A program made the position numbers and the translations under genes. The notes under the pieces are model-generated. The model ran no database searches and had not been told where the DNA came from. It was given only the letters and a program-made list of their open reading frames with translations. A stretch of DNA of 64,000 nt, taken from contig CAJTRI010000010.1 of assembly GCA_910578615.1 (NCBI GenBank), positions 54,485-118,484 on the forward strand, given 5' to 3'. Numbering within the stretch: position 1 is the stretch's first letter; the number at the start of each line of letters is the position of its first letter. Positions 33,056-41,691 of this stretch are shown one piece after another. The stretch is from an uncultured Duncaniella sp. Lineage in GTDB: Bacteria > Bacteroidota > Bacteroidia > Bacteroidales > Muribaculaceae.

Positions 33056-34351
33056 ATGAACGAAGCCATCTCTCTTGATGAGTTTGCCTCCCGGCTGGGG
33101 GGCCTTATAAACAGCGCCCCGTCTGTCAGAGGAGTGTGGGTCACAGCCGAGACCTCCGATGTGCGCCGCTCGGGCCATTGCTATCTGGAACTGGTGCAGA
33201 AAAACCCTCAGACCGGGGAACCTGTGGCACGGATGCGCGCAACGATTTGGCGCTCGGCCTTCGCAAGGATAGAATCCGAATTCATAAACGCGACAGGCAG
33301 CCGCCTCGAAAGCGGGATGAAGGTGATGGTTCTTGCCTCGGCATCCTATCATCCCGCCTACGGCCTGAGCGTCAACATCACGGATATAGACCCGTCCTAC
33401 ACGATGGGCGACCTGTTGAGACGGCGTATGGAGATAGTCGCAAGACTAAAACGAGACGGCATCCTTGACATGAACAAGGAACTCTCATGGCCCGACCCGG
33501 CTCTCAGAGTGGCAGTAGTGTCAGCTCCGGGAGCTGCTGGCTACGGTGACTTCATAAACCAGCTCTTCACCACCCCGTCACGTCTGCGTTTCAGCGTCAG
33601 ACTATATCCGGCCCTGATGCAGGGGACGGCCACAGTCTCCTCTATAATCTCGGCACTTGAAGAAATCGCATCCGTCGATGAGGAATGGGACTGTGTGGTA
33701 ATCATTCGCGGCGGAGGCGCCACAAGCGACCTCTCGGCATTTGACAGCTATGAACTCGCGGCCAACATAGCCCAGTTTCCACTCCCTGTCATCATAGGCA
33801 TAGGTCACGAGAGGGATACCACCGTGCTCGACTACGTGGCAAACATGAGGGTAAAGACCCCGACTGCGGCGGCAGAATGGCTTATAAGCCGTGGAGAGGA
33901 GGCTCTCGGACGGCTTGACGCCATGGCTGCCGAGATATGCCGCACGGTCACCGCCACTCTGGCCGGATGCCGAGAAGAGCTTGCCTATGCGGGCGCTGCA
34001 CTCCCCCACCTCCCGGCCTCGGCTATTGAAAGGGCCAAAGCCATGACAGACCGCCTGTCGATGGCTCTCGGCGAAAAAGCATCACAAAGACTCAGGCCCG
34101 AACTGTCTCGCCTCGACATCGATGCCGAAAAGATATCACAGGCATCCAGCCAGATCATATGCAGACAGAAAACCTATCTGGACTCACGCGAGGAACTGAT
34201 GAAGGTGCTTTCCCCCACCGCCACCCTCAGACGCGGATACTCCATCACGCGTGTAGGAGGGCACGCGGTCACATCGGCTTCCGAGATACAGACAGGCACC
34301 GTGATCGTCACCACCCTATTTGACGGAAAAGTCACATCGGTGGCCGACTGA
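33056..34351 (+). CDS. xseA: Exodeoxyribonuclease VII large subunit
   Basis: 431 residues. Exonuclease VII degrades single-stranded DNA to oligonucleotides and acts in mismatch repair and damage tolerance. The N-terminal OB-fold spans ~1-105 (VWVTAETSDVRRSGHCYLEL). The catalytic domain carries IIRGGGATSDLSAFD and GIGHERDTTVLDYVA, followed by the long coiled-coil region and the end motif LRRGYSITR. No xseB small-subunit gene follows; only 38 bp separate it from the flavodiiron gene. The start codon sits right after a promoter-like -7 box. Length and motifs are complete. Confidence 0.96.
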   Translation: MNEAISLDEFASRLGGLINSAPSVRGVWVTAETSDVRRSGHCYLELVQKNPQTGEPVARMRATIWRSAFARIESEFINATGSRLESGMKVMVLASASYHPAYGLSVNITDIDPSYTMGDLLRRRMEIVARLKRDGILDMNKELSWPDPALRVAVVSAPGAAGYGDFINQLFTTPSRLRFSVRLYPALMQGTATVSSIISALEEIASVDEEWDCVVIIRGGGATSDLSAFDSYELAANIAQFPLPVIIGIGHERDTTVLDYVANMRVKTPTAAAEWLISRGEEALGRLDAMAAEICRTVTATLAGCREELAYAGAALPHLPASAIERAKAMTDRLSMALGEKASQRLRPELSRLDIDAEKISQASSQIICRQKTYLDSREELMKVLSPTATLRRGYSITRVGGHAVTSASEIQTGTVIVTTLFDGKVTSVAD

Positions 34352-34389
34352 CGGCAACAAAAAAGAATAAAATAGAACCACGATAAATT

Positions 34390-35550
34390 ATGGAACGATT
34401 TAACAAGCATGTGAGGTTTATCGGCGCCACCGATGACAACCTTGACCTATTCGAGGGACAATATCCGGTCCCCAAGGGCATATCTTATAACTCCTATCTG
34501 ATAGAGGACGAGAAGATAGCCGTGGTCGACGCCGTGGACAGACGTCGCGGGAGTGACTGGCTGGCCTCCCTCCACGAGGCTCTTGAAGGGCGCGAACCAC
34601 AATATCTCATAGTCCACCATGTGGAACCCGACCATTCGGCATGCGTGGCAGACGCACTCCGCCTCTACCCCTCGATGAAGGTAGTCGCTACCGCCAAAGC
34701 CATATCCATGCTCGGGAACTTTCACGAAGATTTCGACTTCTCCACAAGATCGATAGCCGTCAAGGAAGGGGACACACTCGTGCTGGGACGTGCAACACTT
34801 GAATTCGTAGCCGCCCCCATGGTTCACTGGCCAGAGGTTATGGTGACTCTTGACGAGGCTGACGGAATCCTGTTCTCGGCTGACGCGTTCGGGACATTCG
34901 CCACCCCATCGTCTCCCGAACCATGGGATGCCGAGGCACGCCGATATTACTGCAACATAGTGGGGAAATATGGTGCCAATGTGCAGAACCTAATGAAAAA
35001 ACTCGCCAGACGCCGTTTCACCACGATATGCCCGCTCCACGGGCCTGTTCTTACCGACAATCTCGCCCACTATTGGCGGCTATATGACAAATGGAGCCGC
35101 TGGGAACCTGAGACGGAGGGAGTCCTCGTGGCATATGCATCAATTTACGGAGGGACAGCAGAGGCCGCGCGCAGGCTGGGCGCAATGCTCGAAGAGGAAG
35201 TGGCCGGAGAAGTAGTGCTCATGGATCTCTGCCGTCATGATGTGTCGGAAGCCATGGCCGAGGCTTTCCGCCTGAGCCGTCTGGCCCTGTGCTCTGTGAC
35301 CTATGACGCCGGACTCTTCCCGGCAATGCATGAATTCCTGCATCATCTCAAATCCAAGAATTTCAGAGGCCGCAAGACCGCTCTGGTCGAAAACGGCTCA
35401 TGGTCTCCGATTGCCGGCAAACTGATGTGTGACGCCCTCGCAGAAATGAGAGACATGGAGGTGGTGGAACCGATAGTCACCCTTCGCAGCCGTATGCACA
35501 AGGAGGATATAGCCTCATTGCGCGCCCTTGCCTCCGCCCTTGTAAAATAA
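34390..35550 (+). CDS. fprA: Flavodiiron protein (FprA-family A-type flavoprotein)
   Basis: 386 residues. Flavodiiron proteins reduce O2 to water or NO to N2O and protect anaerobes. The N-terminal metallo-beta-lactamase-like domain keeps every diiron ligand: H77, E79 and D81-H82 in HVEPDH, H146 in MVHWPE, D165 in FSADAF and H217 in PLHGP. The C-terminal ~145 residues are a flavodoxin-like FMN domain (VLVAYASIYGGTAEAARRL, LVENGSWSPIAGKLM). It follows xseA after 38 bp and is convergent with the DUF2851 gene (10-bp gap, no visible terminator). No rubredoxin domain is fused. Which substrate it prefers, O2 or NO, cannot be told from sequence. Confidence 0.94.
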   Translation: MERFNKHVRFIGATDDNLDLFEGQYPVPKGISYNSYLIEDEKIAVVDAVDRRRGSDWLASLHEALEGREPQYLIVHHVEPDHSACVADALRLYPSMKVVATAKAISMLGNFHEDFDFSTRSIAVKEGDTLVLGRATLEFVAAPMVHWPEVMVTLDEADGILFSADAFGTFATPSSPEPWDAEARRYYCNIVGKYGANVQNLMKKLARRRFTTICPLHGPVLTDNLAHYWRLYDKWSRWEPETEGVLVAYASIYGGTAEAARRLGAMLEEEVAGEVVLMDLCRHDVSEAMAEAFRLSRLALCSVTYDAGLFPAMHEFLHHLKSKNFRGRKTALVENGSWSPIAGKLMCDALAEMRDMEVVEPIVTLRSRMHKEDIASLRALASALVK

Positions 35551-35560
35551 AAGCATTCTC

Positions 35561-36847
35561 CTACCGTCTGAGGGCATGACGGGCAAGGATGTCATGCCCG
35601 AGGCGGCAGTAGAGACAGCGATGGGTCTCGCAATAGGCCCTTCTCAGCTGTATCAAAGCCTGTGATGTAAACGCGTCACGGCACGTGATGCCTGCCCTCT
35701 CGAAAAGAGATATTATCGAATTACTCTCGCCGGGCATACGTTGCATCCAGTCCATGGCACGCTCTACAAGCACATCATCTCCGTGCATGTTCCCATAGGC
35801 TGTCATGAGGGGAATGACGGCATTGATGACCAGTATAACGGCCGAAGCGCGGCTCATTGTCTCGCCCGGACGAGACGAGGGAGAGCCAAACGTCAGATGC
35901 GTAGCCCAGTATCCCTCCATTGGGGCACGGAAAAACTCGACAGCCTCCTCGTGGGTCTCCATCCTCATCAGACGACCGACGATTCTGAAATCACCGGCCA
36001 CCATAGAGGCAAGAGCCGCCAGCCGGCGGTAAGGCAGGTTGTGCGGACGCATCCTCCCGGTCTTCCACCCCAGAGAGACAGGAGGTTTGAGAGAAAACTT
36101 ATGTGCAAGGAACGAATACTCGCTCCGTAGTTGCCCGACATAGGGGTCATCCGCCGGCGCCGAGTCCAGAAAACCTGCCTGTCCGAAAAACAGAGCCTCG
36201 ATGGATGTAAGAGAGTCGGCATGTTTGCGCAGGAAGTGGAGCGGAAGCGAACGCGCCACACGCTCCATTGCGTCAGAATTCTTGCCGAACCCGAGAGCGC
36301 GTGCAAGAGTCACATAGGCGGTCTGCTCCCAGTCTCCATTGTATGATGCGAGAAGAGACGTAAGACGGTCGGTCTTGGAATAGACACGCTCATAGGCAAG
36401 GGCCGTGAGCCAATCGGTAAGTTTCAGGGGAGGCAGACCTGAAATATACGGGGCACACGGCAGGTCTATGTCAGAGCGGTCGACAAGACGTGAATAACGC
36501 TCATGAAATTCCGGGACACACCTCATCACCATCTGCGGGATTATCTCCCCGTCACGGCGCGCAATCTTGGCATCATCCCTTTCAACGACATGGAGCACCA
36601 CAGAGTCATATGCAGGATTGCCGTCATGACCGTGACGGTGCCAGTCTGTGGCCCGGACATGTATCTCCACATCCCCGGCCCACATCTTGTCACCTATACG
36701 GATTTTCGCATTGAAAAAATCAGGCCCCGAGTCAGTGTTGAGCCGCCCGGGGTCGATGACAGAGACCCGCTCGCCATCAACGGTGGCAAGATCGGTATGG
36801 AGCAACAGGCGATGCTGCCATACATACTGCATCAGGCTCTCCATCAT
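35561..36847 (-). CDS. DUF2851-family protein
   Basis: 428 residues, a family found almost only in Bacteroidetes and with no known function. The N-terminal part matches well (YVWQHRLLLHTDLATVDGE, VIDPGRLNTDSGPDFFNAKI, WAGDVEIHVRATDWHRHGHD, YDSVVLHVVERDDA). The C-terminal half is helical and ends in a Cys/His patch (CRDAFTSQALIQLRRAYC, CLYCRLGHDIL) that could bind a metal. It is the last of a four-gene minus-strand run, 16 bp after ribH. There is no signal peptide or membrane helix, so it should be cytoplasmic. Confidence 0.88.
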   Translation of the reverse strand: MMESLMQYVWQHRLLLHTDLATVDGERVSVIDPGRLNTDSGPDFFNAKIRIGDKMWAGDVEIHVRATDWHRHGHDGNPAYDSVVLHVVERDDAKIARRDGEIIPQMVMRCVPEFHERYSRLVDRSDIDLPCAPYISGLPPLKLTDWLTALAYERVYSKTDRLTSLLASYNGDWEQTAYVTLARALGFGKNSDAMERVARSLPLHFLRKHADSLTSIEALFFGQAGFLDSAPADDPYVGQLRSEYSFLAHKFSLKPPVSLGWKTGRMRPHNLPYRRLAALASMVAGDFRIVGRLMRMETHEEAVEFFRAPMEGYWATHLTFGSPSSRPGETMSRASAVILVINAVIPLMTAYGNMHGDDVLVERAMDWMQRMPGESNSIISLFERAGITCRDAFTSQALIQLRRAYCETHRCLYCRLGHDILARHALRR

Positions 36848-36863
36848 GGATGGTTATGTACTG

Positions 36864-37343
36864 TCAGATTTCGTCAATCTTCCGGTTTAACGCTATCATC
36901 CTGAGGGCGGTCTCGGCAGCCTCGGCTCCCTTGTTACCCATAGAGCCTCCGGCCCGGTCAAGAGCCTGCTGCTCGTCAAGGACTGTAAGCACACCGAAGA
37001 TCACGGGTATGTCGCAATCGGCGTTGAGCGAGGTGATGCCCTGAGTGACACTGGAACACACATAATCAAAATGAGGAGTGTCACCCTTGATGACGCATCC
37101 CAGCACTATAACGGCGTCAAAAGCTCCCGTCTCTATGAGTTTGGAGGCCGCGAATGTCAGCTCTACCGCGCCCGGGACGGTGAATATCTCGAACTGTTCA
37201 TCATCAAGACCGGCTTTAAGAAGGGCTTCGGAGGCTCCCTCGGCAAGCGGGACGGTTATATGGCCGTTCCATTCGGCCATTACTATTGCTATCCTTGCAT
37301 TCTTGATGCATGGAACTGGTGAGGTAGGTACGTGATTGCTCAT
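36864..37343 (-). CDS. ribH: 6,7-dimethyl-8-ribityllumazine synthase
   Basis: 159 residues. It makes 6,7-dimethyl-8-ribityllumazine from a ribityl-amino-uracil and dihydroxybutanone phosphate, the next-to-last step of riboflavin synthesis. Motifs are ARIAIVMAEWN, VPGAVELTFAASKL and IVLGCVIKGDTPHFDYVCSS with its catalytic His, then NADCDIPVIFGVLT. The length is typical of icosahedral or pentameric synthases. It lies 13 bp after the TPR gene and 16 bp before DUF2851. No FMN riboswitch is seen; other rib genes are not in the window. Confidence 0.97.
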   Translation of the reverse strand: MSNHVPTSPVPCIKNARIAIVMAEWNGHITVPLAEGASEALLKAGLDDEQFEIFTVPGAVELTFAASKLIETGAFDAVIVLGCVIKGDTPHFDYVCSSVTQGITSLNADCDIPVIFGVLTVLDEQQALDRAGGSMGNKGAEAAETALRMIALNRKIDEI

Positions 37344-37356
37344 CGGATAATGATTG

Positions 37357-38370
37357 TTATTTCGGAAAAAGTTTGTGCCAGAGGCTCAGGATGTCGAGAG
37401 AGCGAGATTTGGCATGATAGAGTATATCCACTATACGGCGGTGTTCGTCTGCGGCATTGATCTTAACAGCCTTGTGAAGCATGGTGTTTAGAAGATGGAC
37501 GCCCTTGTCCCTCATGGCCGCCACAGACAGCATGGACTCGCCGAGAGCCACTGAAAGACGCAGCTGCCTTGCCGTGAAGTCCGGCTCTATGCGGGTGAGA
37601 TATTTAAGGGCGCGTGAGTAATACTGCACGGCTTCCCGGTGGCGTCCCATGCGTGCAAGGGTGTCCCCTTGGTCACCAAGAGAGTCCACAAGGCGCCCGG
37701 CGGCGTCTCCCACACCTGCGCTGAGCATCTGGACGTATGTAGTGGTCGCAGCCTGATAATGGGCCAGAAGTTCGGCCTGTTTCACACGGTTGCGATATAC
37801 GGCCGTAGCACCGTTGAGAGCCATGAGATGCGGAGCGGCATAACGGTCAGGGTCGGTCTTGGCCAGACGTTCGAGAATCTTGATTGACTTCTCTATCTCG
37901 CGCTCGGCCTGTTTGTATTCCCCTCGCAACGAATGCAGATATGCCACATCGTATAATAACGATGCCAACACTTGTAGAAACGGAGAGTCCTTTCTCCGGG
38001 GCGAACGTGCGAGTATGTTCAGCGCGGCCGCCGCTGTTATCGCTGCGGCATCCATATCGCCATTCTCTATATTTAGAGCCGTCATGAGCTGCATGAGCGC
38101 GGCATGAAGATCCACTGCGGCCTTGTCCTCGGTCTCCGGGTCTATACAGGCCGCCATACCTTCAAGAAGCTCCATAGCCTGCGATGCCTCGCCACGTCCG
38201 GCAAGCTCGGCGACATGTGCCCTCATAAGGTCATAGGCCTTGTCAAATGCTGTATCTTCCAGCACACCGACTATTGCGGACGGCAAGCGGAGGCGCCTTA
38301 CACGCGAATGCAGAGCCGCATCATAGGCAGTCTGCGGCATGAAAACGGGTTCAAGGGAAATAGGCTTCAT
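37357..38370 (-). CDS. TPR-like helical repeat protein
   Basis: 337 residues with no signal peptide or membrane helix. The protein is all-helical, with TPR-like pairs such as SLLYDVAYLHSLRGEYKQAEREIEKSI-type units (only short parts shown: YLHSLRGEYKQAER) and DQGDTLARMGRHREAVQYY. TPR proteins are binding scaffolds; the partner is unknown. It sits 5 bp after the PfkB-like gene and 13 bp before ribH. A TPR gene upstream of ribH is common in Bacteroidales, though usually shorter. Confidence 0.75.
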   Translation of the reverse strand: MKPISLEPVFMPQTAYDAALHSRVRRLRLPSAIVGVLEDTAFDKAYDLMRAHVAELAGRGEASQAMELLEGMAACIDPETEDKAAVDLHAALMQLMTALNIENGDMDAAAITAAAALNILARSPRRKDSPFLQVLASLLYDVAYLHSLRGEYKQAEREIEKSIKILERLAKTDPDRYAAPHLMALNGATAVYRNRVKQAELLAHYQAATTTYVQMLSAGVGDAAGRLVDSLGDQGDTLARMGRHREAVQYYSRALKYLTRIEPDFTARQLRLSVALGESMLSVAAMRDKGVHLLNTMLHKAVKINAADEHRRIVDILYHAKSRSLDILSLWHKLFPK

Positions 38371-38375
38371 AACGG

Positions 38376-39218
38376 TCAGATTTCTGATGCGATCTCACTA
38401 TGGGCCGTCTCGTCGGCCTTGGCCATTATATCTGTCGGATCAGCAACTCCCTCGCTAAGGGCGCGTGCCACTCCGGCCACGGCGCCGGAGACCCAGCGCT
38501 CCTTGTCAGTCTTGGCCGGCCTGCATGAAAGCGTCCATGAATCGTCACCGTCAAAGAAACGCATGGCAAGGTTATCATAATCAAGCACGAGGCATCTGCG
38601 GCAATAGAACATTATGTGATCCCTGAAAGCCTTGTAAGGAGCCTCGCCCGGGAAAAGGGCGGAGAGGTCGTCAACCGTCACCACCACAAGGTCGGCCATT
38701 TCCAGAGAGTCCCACACCTCAGGCATCACACGCGTTATACGGGGGACACGTATGGTGTCGAAATATGGAAGCGAGACCACTTTGGCCTTGCGCGCCCTGG
38801 CATGTTTCAGCAGGTCGATTATCACATCATGATTGCGTTTGTCGATAGCCATATAAGACCCGAACAAAACCACATCCCCCTCGTTGATTCTCGGCCATAC
38901 CGGGTTGACCGATTCTAACGGGTAGGCCGAATGTATCACAGGCTTGCCCTGCACAAGGGAAGAAATCCTCACAGGGCTGGCACCTTCCGAGAAACGGTCG
39001 ATAGAGCCGGTGTCAACCCCTGCCTGCCCGAGAAATGCCACTATGTGGTCTCCGACAGCGTCAGCCGAAGCCTCGCCTACAAAAACTGTTTCGACCCCCA
39101 TCATGCCGTCAAGAGACGAGGCCGTGACGAGGCGGTCGCCCACCCGTGTTGATGCGCTACCGTCTGGATTGAGAGTGACATTGAGAGCCAGCTCACCGAT
39201 ATAGATAACCTTGTTCAT
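38376..39218 (-). CDS. PfkB-like protein with degenerate active site
   Basis: 280 residues with the ribokinase/PfkB fold pattern: an N-terminal strand IYIGELALNVTLN, DTGSIDRFSEGAS, GDVVLFGSYMAID and PEVWDSLEMADLVVVTVDDLSALF. The C-terminal catalytic motif, normally GAGD with Asp as base, reads SGAVAG here, and the preceding VTLG-like strand is VLDYD. The key Asp is therefore missing, so sugar kinase activity is doubtful; it may be a pseudokinase with a binding or regulatory role. The gene leads the run to TPR, ribH and DUF2851 (5-bp gap). A promoter far upstream would give a ~310-nt leader. Confidence 0.75.
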   Translation of the reverse strand: MNKVIYIGELALNVTLNPDGSASTRVGDRLVTASSLDGMMGVETVFVGEASADAVGDHIVAFLGQAGVDTGSIDRFSEGASPVRISSLVQGKPVIHSAYPLESVNPVWPRINEGDVVLFGSYMAIDKRNHDVIIDLLKHARARKAKVVSLPYFDTIRVPRITRVMPEVWDSLEMADLVVVTVDDLSALFPGEAPYKAFRDHIMFYCRRCLVLDYDNLAMRFFDGDDSWTLSCRPAKTDKERWVSGAVAGVARALSEGVADPTDIMAKADETAHSEIASEI

Positions 39219-39535
39219 ATGTTTTGAATCAAGCTAAAATTTCACAAAAATCACGGTCATTCACGAAATGACGTCACGGCGTGGCTCCGGGACAAACACC
39301 TTTATGACGTTTTGGACAATCCTCGGAATCATACCCGGTCAGACATCTGACATTCAAGACGATTAACACCGCCTATGACCGCAATGGGCTTGACCGGATT
39401 CAACCCGGGAGGGGCATAGTTCCGGCACACCACCCGTCAAGAGTGTAACATCGGCAACGCGCGTTGGTTCACTATCAGGGTTTCGGATATGGCTATCCGT
39501 GAAATAATGGGATAGTCATGGATACAATCTTTGAG

Positions 39536-39567
39536 GCAAAGGTAAACAAACGTTCACGGAAAAGCAA
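39536..39567 (-). promoter_or_regulatory. Possible promoter of the pfkB-like operon
   Basis: On the minus strand TTG (39565-39567), 20 bp and TACCTTTGC (39536-39544) fit the consensus. The start codon at 39218 is ~310 bp downstream. Confidence 0.5.
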
Positions 39568-39701
39568 GAGAAAAGCCGCCGAAAAAAAGAAAACCGGCAA
39601 GAAATACCTCGCTACCATACCGGGAAAAGCATTACTAATCCTTTCACGCCTAAACCCTTCACCCACACCGCCGCCAGTAGTCCTCCTTCCCGGATTTCTA
39701 T

Positions 39702-39733
39702 TTTGACATTACTAAAAAATGTTATATCTTTGC
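39702..39733 (+). promoter_or_regulatory. Promoter of the Na/Pi transporter operon
   Basis: TTTG (39702-39705), a 19-bp spacer and TATCTTTGC (39725-39733) match the Bacteroidetes consensus exactly. The leader is ~75 nt. Confidence 0.8.
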
Positions 39734-39811
39734 ATCGGCCAAGTTGGAAACAAAGGATTAATCCATAACGGCCACCAACCTCACACATACAACTATTTTA
39801 AGCCCAACCAC

Positions 39812-41629
39812 ATGAGCTATAGCCTTTTAGACTTCCTCTGCCTCCTCGGGTCGGTCGCCTTGTTCCTCTACGGGATGAAGGTGATGAGCGAAGGTCTCCA
39901 GAAAGCCGCCGGTGACCGTCTCCGCAGTATCCTATCCGCCATGACACGCAACCGGCTCGCCGGTATGCTGACCGGCATACTGATCACCGCGCTGATACAG
40001 AGTTCGTCGGCATCGACCGTGATGGTTGTCAGCTTCGTAAACGCCGGTCTCATGTCTCTCGGCCAGTCAATGGCCGTTATCTTCGGAGCCAACGTCGGCA
40101 CAACGTTTACCGCATGGATCATAGCCCTGTTCGGGTTCAAGGTTGACACATCGCTGATGATTCTCCCCATTATAGCGTGCTCGGTTCCGCTCCTTTTCGC
40201 TTCGTCCAGCAAGAAGAAGTCATTCGGAGAATTCCTGATAGGATTTGCCTTCATGTTCATGGGACTCGGCATGATAAGCGACTATGTGCCGGATCTTCAA
40301 AGCAATCCCGAGATGTTTGCCTTCTTGGAACGCTATGCCTCCATGGGCTTCCTGTCGGTGATTATATTCGTCTTTGTAGGCATGGTGCTCACGGCCATCA
40401 TCCAGTCATCTGCGGCAACATTCGCTATTGTCCTTATCATGTGTACCAAGGGCTGGATATCGTTTGACATAGCCTGCGCGGTGGTTCTCGGCTCCAACAT
40501 CGGTACTACGGTTACCCCGCTTCTTGCCTCGATGAGCGGAAACGTGGCGGCCAAGCGCACAGCCATGGGCCATCTGCTGTTCAACGCCTTCGGCCTTCTA
40601 TGGACTCTCGCTGTCTTCTATCCCTTCTGCCGTCTCAACGTCATGATAACCGAATGGCTCGGACAGGGAGACCCGACGGAGATATACACCTATGTGAACG
40701 CCCTCGAAGCCTCTGACCCTGACACCTATAACGCACTGTTTGCCAACGCCCTCCCGTCTGGCCACCCGGTGCTGGCAAAGGTTGCCCGGATGCAGTTCAG
40801 CATATCGTTCGGCCTTTCGATGTTCCACACGGTGTTCAACCTTGTCAACGTGGCCATCATGATATGGCTAACAGGCGTCTATGTGAAAATCGTTGAAAAG
40901 CTCATCCCGTCACGCAACAAGGAGGGAGAGGAATTCCAGCTCAAATTTATCTCCGGCGGTCTCATGAGCGCGTCGGAACTCAATATAGCACAGGCCGAGA
41001 AAGAGATTCTCGTCTATTCCCAGAGAGTGCAGCGCATGGTGGGTATGGCGCAGGCGATAGTCCACGTCAAAGACTCGGAAGAGTTTACCCGCCAGTTCTC
41101 GCGTCTTGAAAAATACGAGGAAATATCTGACCGCATGGAAATCGAGATAGCCCACTATCTCAACCGTTGCGCCGAGGGACGTCTGTCAAACGAAGGCAAG
41201 CACCGCATAGCCGCCCTCATACGCATCACCAGCGAGATAGAGAGCGTGGCTGACTGCTGCTACGGCGTTGGTAAGATCATGATTCGCAAAAGCGAGAGCC
41301 ATGTGGAATTCAATGAGGAAATCTACCATAACATCAACTCGATGTTCATAGCCGTCGAGGCCGCTATCACCAACGAGAACCTCCTGCTCCGCGACTTGGA
41401 AAACATATCCGAAACAGACATTATCACTTCCTATAACCGCGAACGGGAGATAAACAACCTGCGCAACCAGTTGCGGTCGGCCAACGTGGAGAACATCAAC
41501 GAACACCACTACGAATACCAGGCAGGTATCTACTACATGGATATCATCGGTTCGCTCGAAAAGGTGGGCGACTACGTGATAAACGTCGTAGACGAGGTGA
41601 AGAACCTCATGCGCTCCACGCGCGACTGA
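39812..41629 (+). CDS. Na+/phosphate cotransporter family protein with PhoU-like tail
   Basis: The ATG at 39812 (MSYSLLDFLCLLGSVALFLYG) lies after a strong promoter; an earlier in-frame ATG overlaps the promoter and is rejected. The 605-residue product has two inverted Na_Pi_cotrans repeats with the signature glutamine-serine loops (ALIQSSSASTVMVV near 57-70 and AIIQSSAATFAIV near 198-210) and GANVGTT/GSNIGTT motifs in ~8-9 membrane helices. The C-terminal ~220 residues are PhoU-like helices. It should import phosphate with sodium across the inner membrane. It is the first gene of a seven-gene plus-strand run; the DUF389 gene follows after 62 bp. Confidence 0.93.
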   Translation: MSYSLLDFLCLLGSVALFLYGMKVMSEGLQKAAGDRLRSILSAMTRNRLAGMLTGILITALIQSSSASTVMVVSFVNAGLMSLGQSMAVIFGANVGTTFTAWIIALFGFKVDTSLMILPIIACSVPLLFASSSKKKSFGEFLIGFAFMFMGLGMISDYVPDLQSNPEMFAFLERYASMGFLSVIIFVFVGMVLTAIIQSSAATFAIVLIMCTKGWISFDIACAVVLGSNIGTTVTPLLASMSGNVAAKRTAMGHLLFNAFGLLWTLAVFYPFCRLNVMITEWLGQGDPTEIYTYVNALEASDPDTYNALFANALPSGHPVLAKVARMQFSISFGLSMFHTVFNLVNVAIMIWLTGVYVKIVEKLIPSRNKEGEEFQLKFISGGLMSASELNIAQAEKEILVYSQRVQRMVGMAQAIVHVKDSEEFTRQFSRLEKYEEISDRMEIEIAHYLNRCAEGRLSNEGKHRIAALIRITSEIESVADCCYGVGKIMIRKSESHVEFNEEIYHNINSMFIAVEAAITNENLLLRDLENISETDIITSYNREREINNLRNQLRSANVENINEHHYEYQAGIYYMDIIGSLEKVGDYVINVVDEVKNLMRSTRD

Positions 41630-41691
41630 CCGCCGTGCAGACAACCGGCATCTGTGAGTGGGAACAACATCATAACCGAACATAAACCTAA

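Larger units (their letters stand above)
39219..39811. other. 593-bp gap between divergent operons
   Basis: It holds a minus-strand promoter (39536-39567) and a plus-strand promoter (39702-39733). The ~310 bp between the former and the pfkB-like start would be an untranslated leader; I recognise no riboswitch in it. A 62-codon plus-strand frame (39518-39706) is Lys-rich but has no support. Confidence 0.6.

Noticed and set aside
39518..39706. 62-codon Lys-rich open frame
   Set aside because: Overlaps a minus-strand promoter and runs into the next promoter; composition changes abruptly from Lys-rich to Pro-rich. No support.
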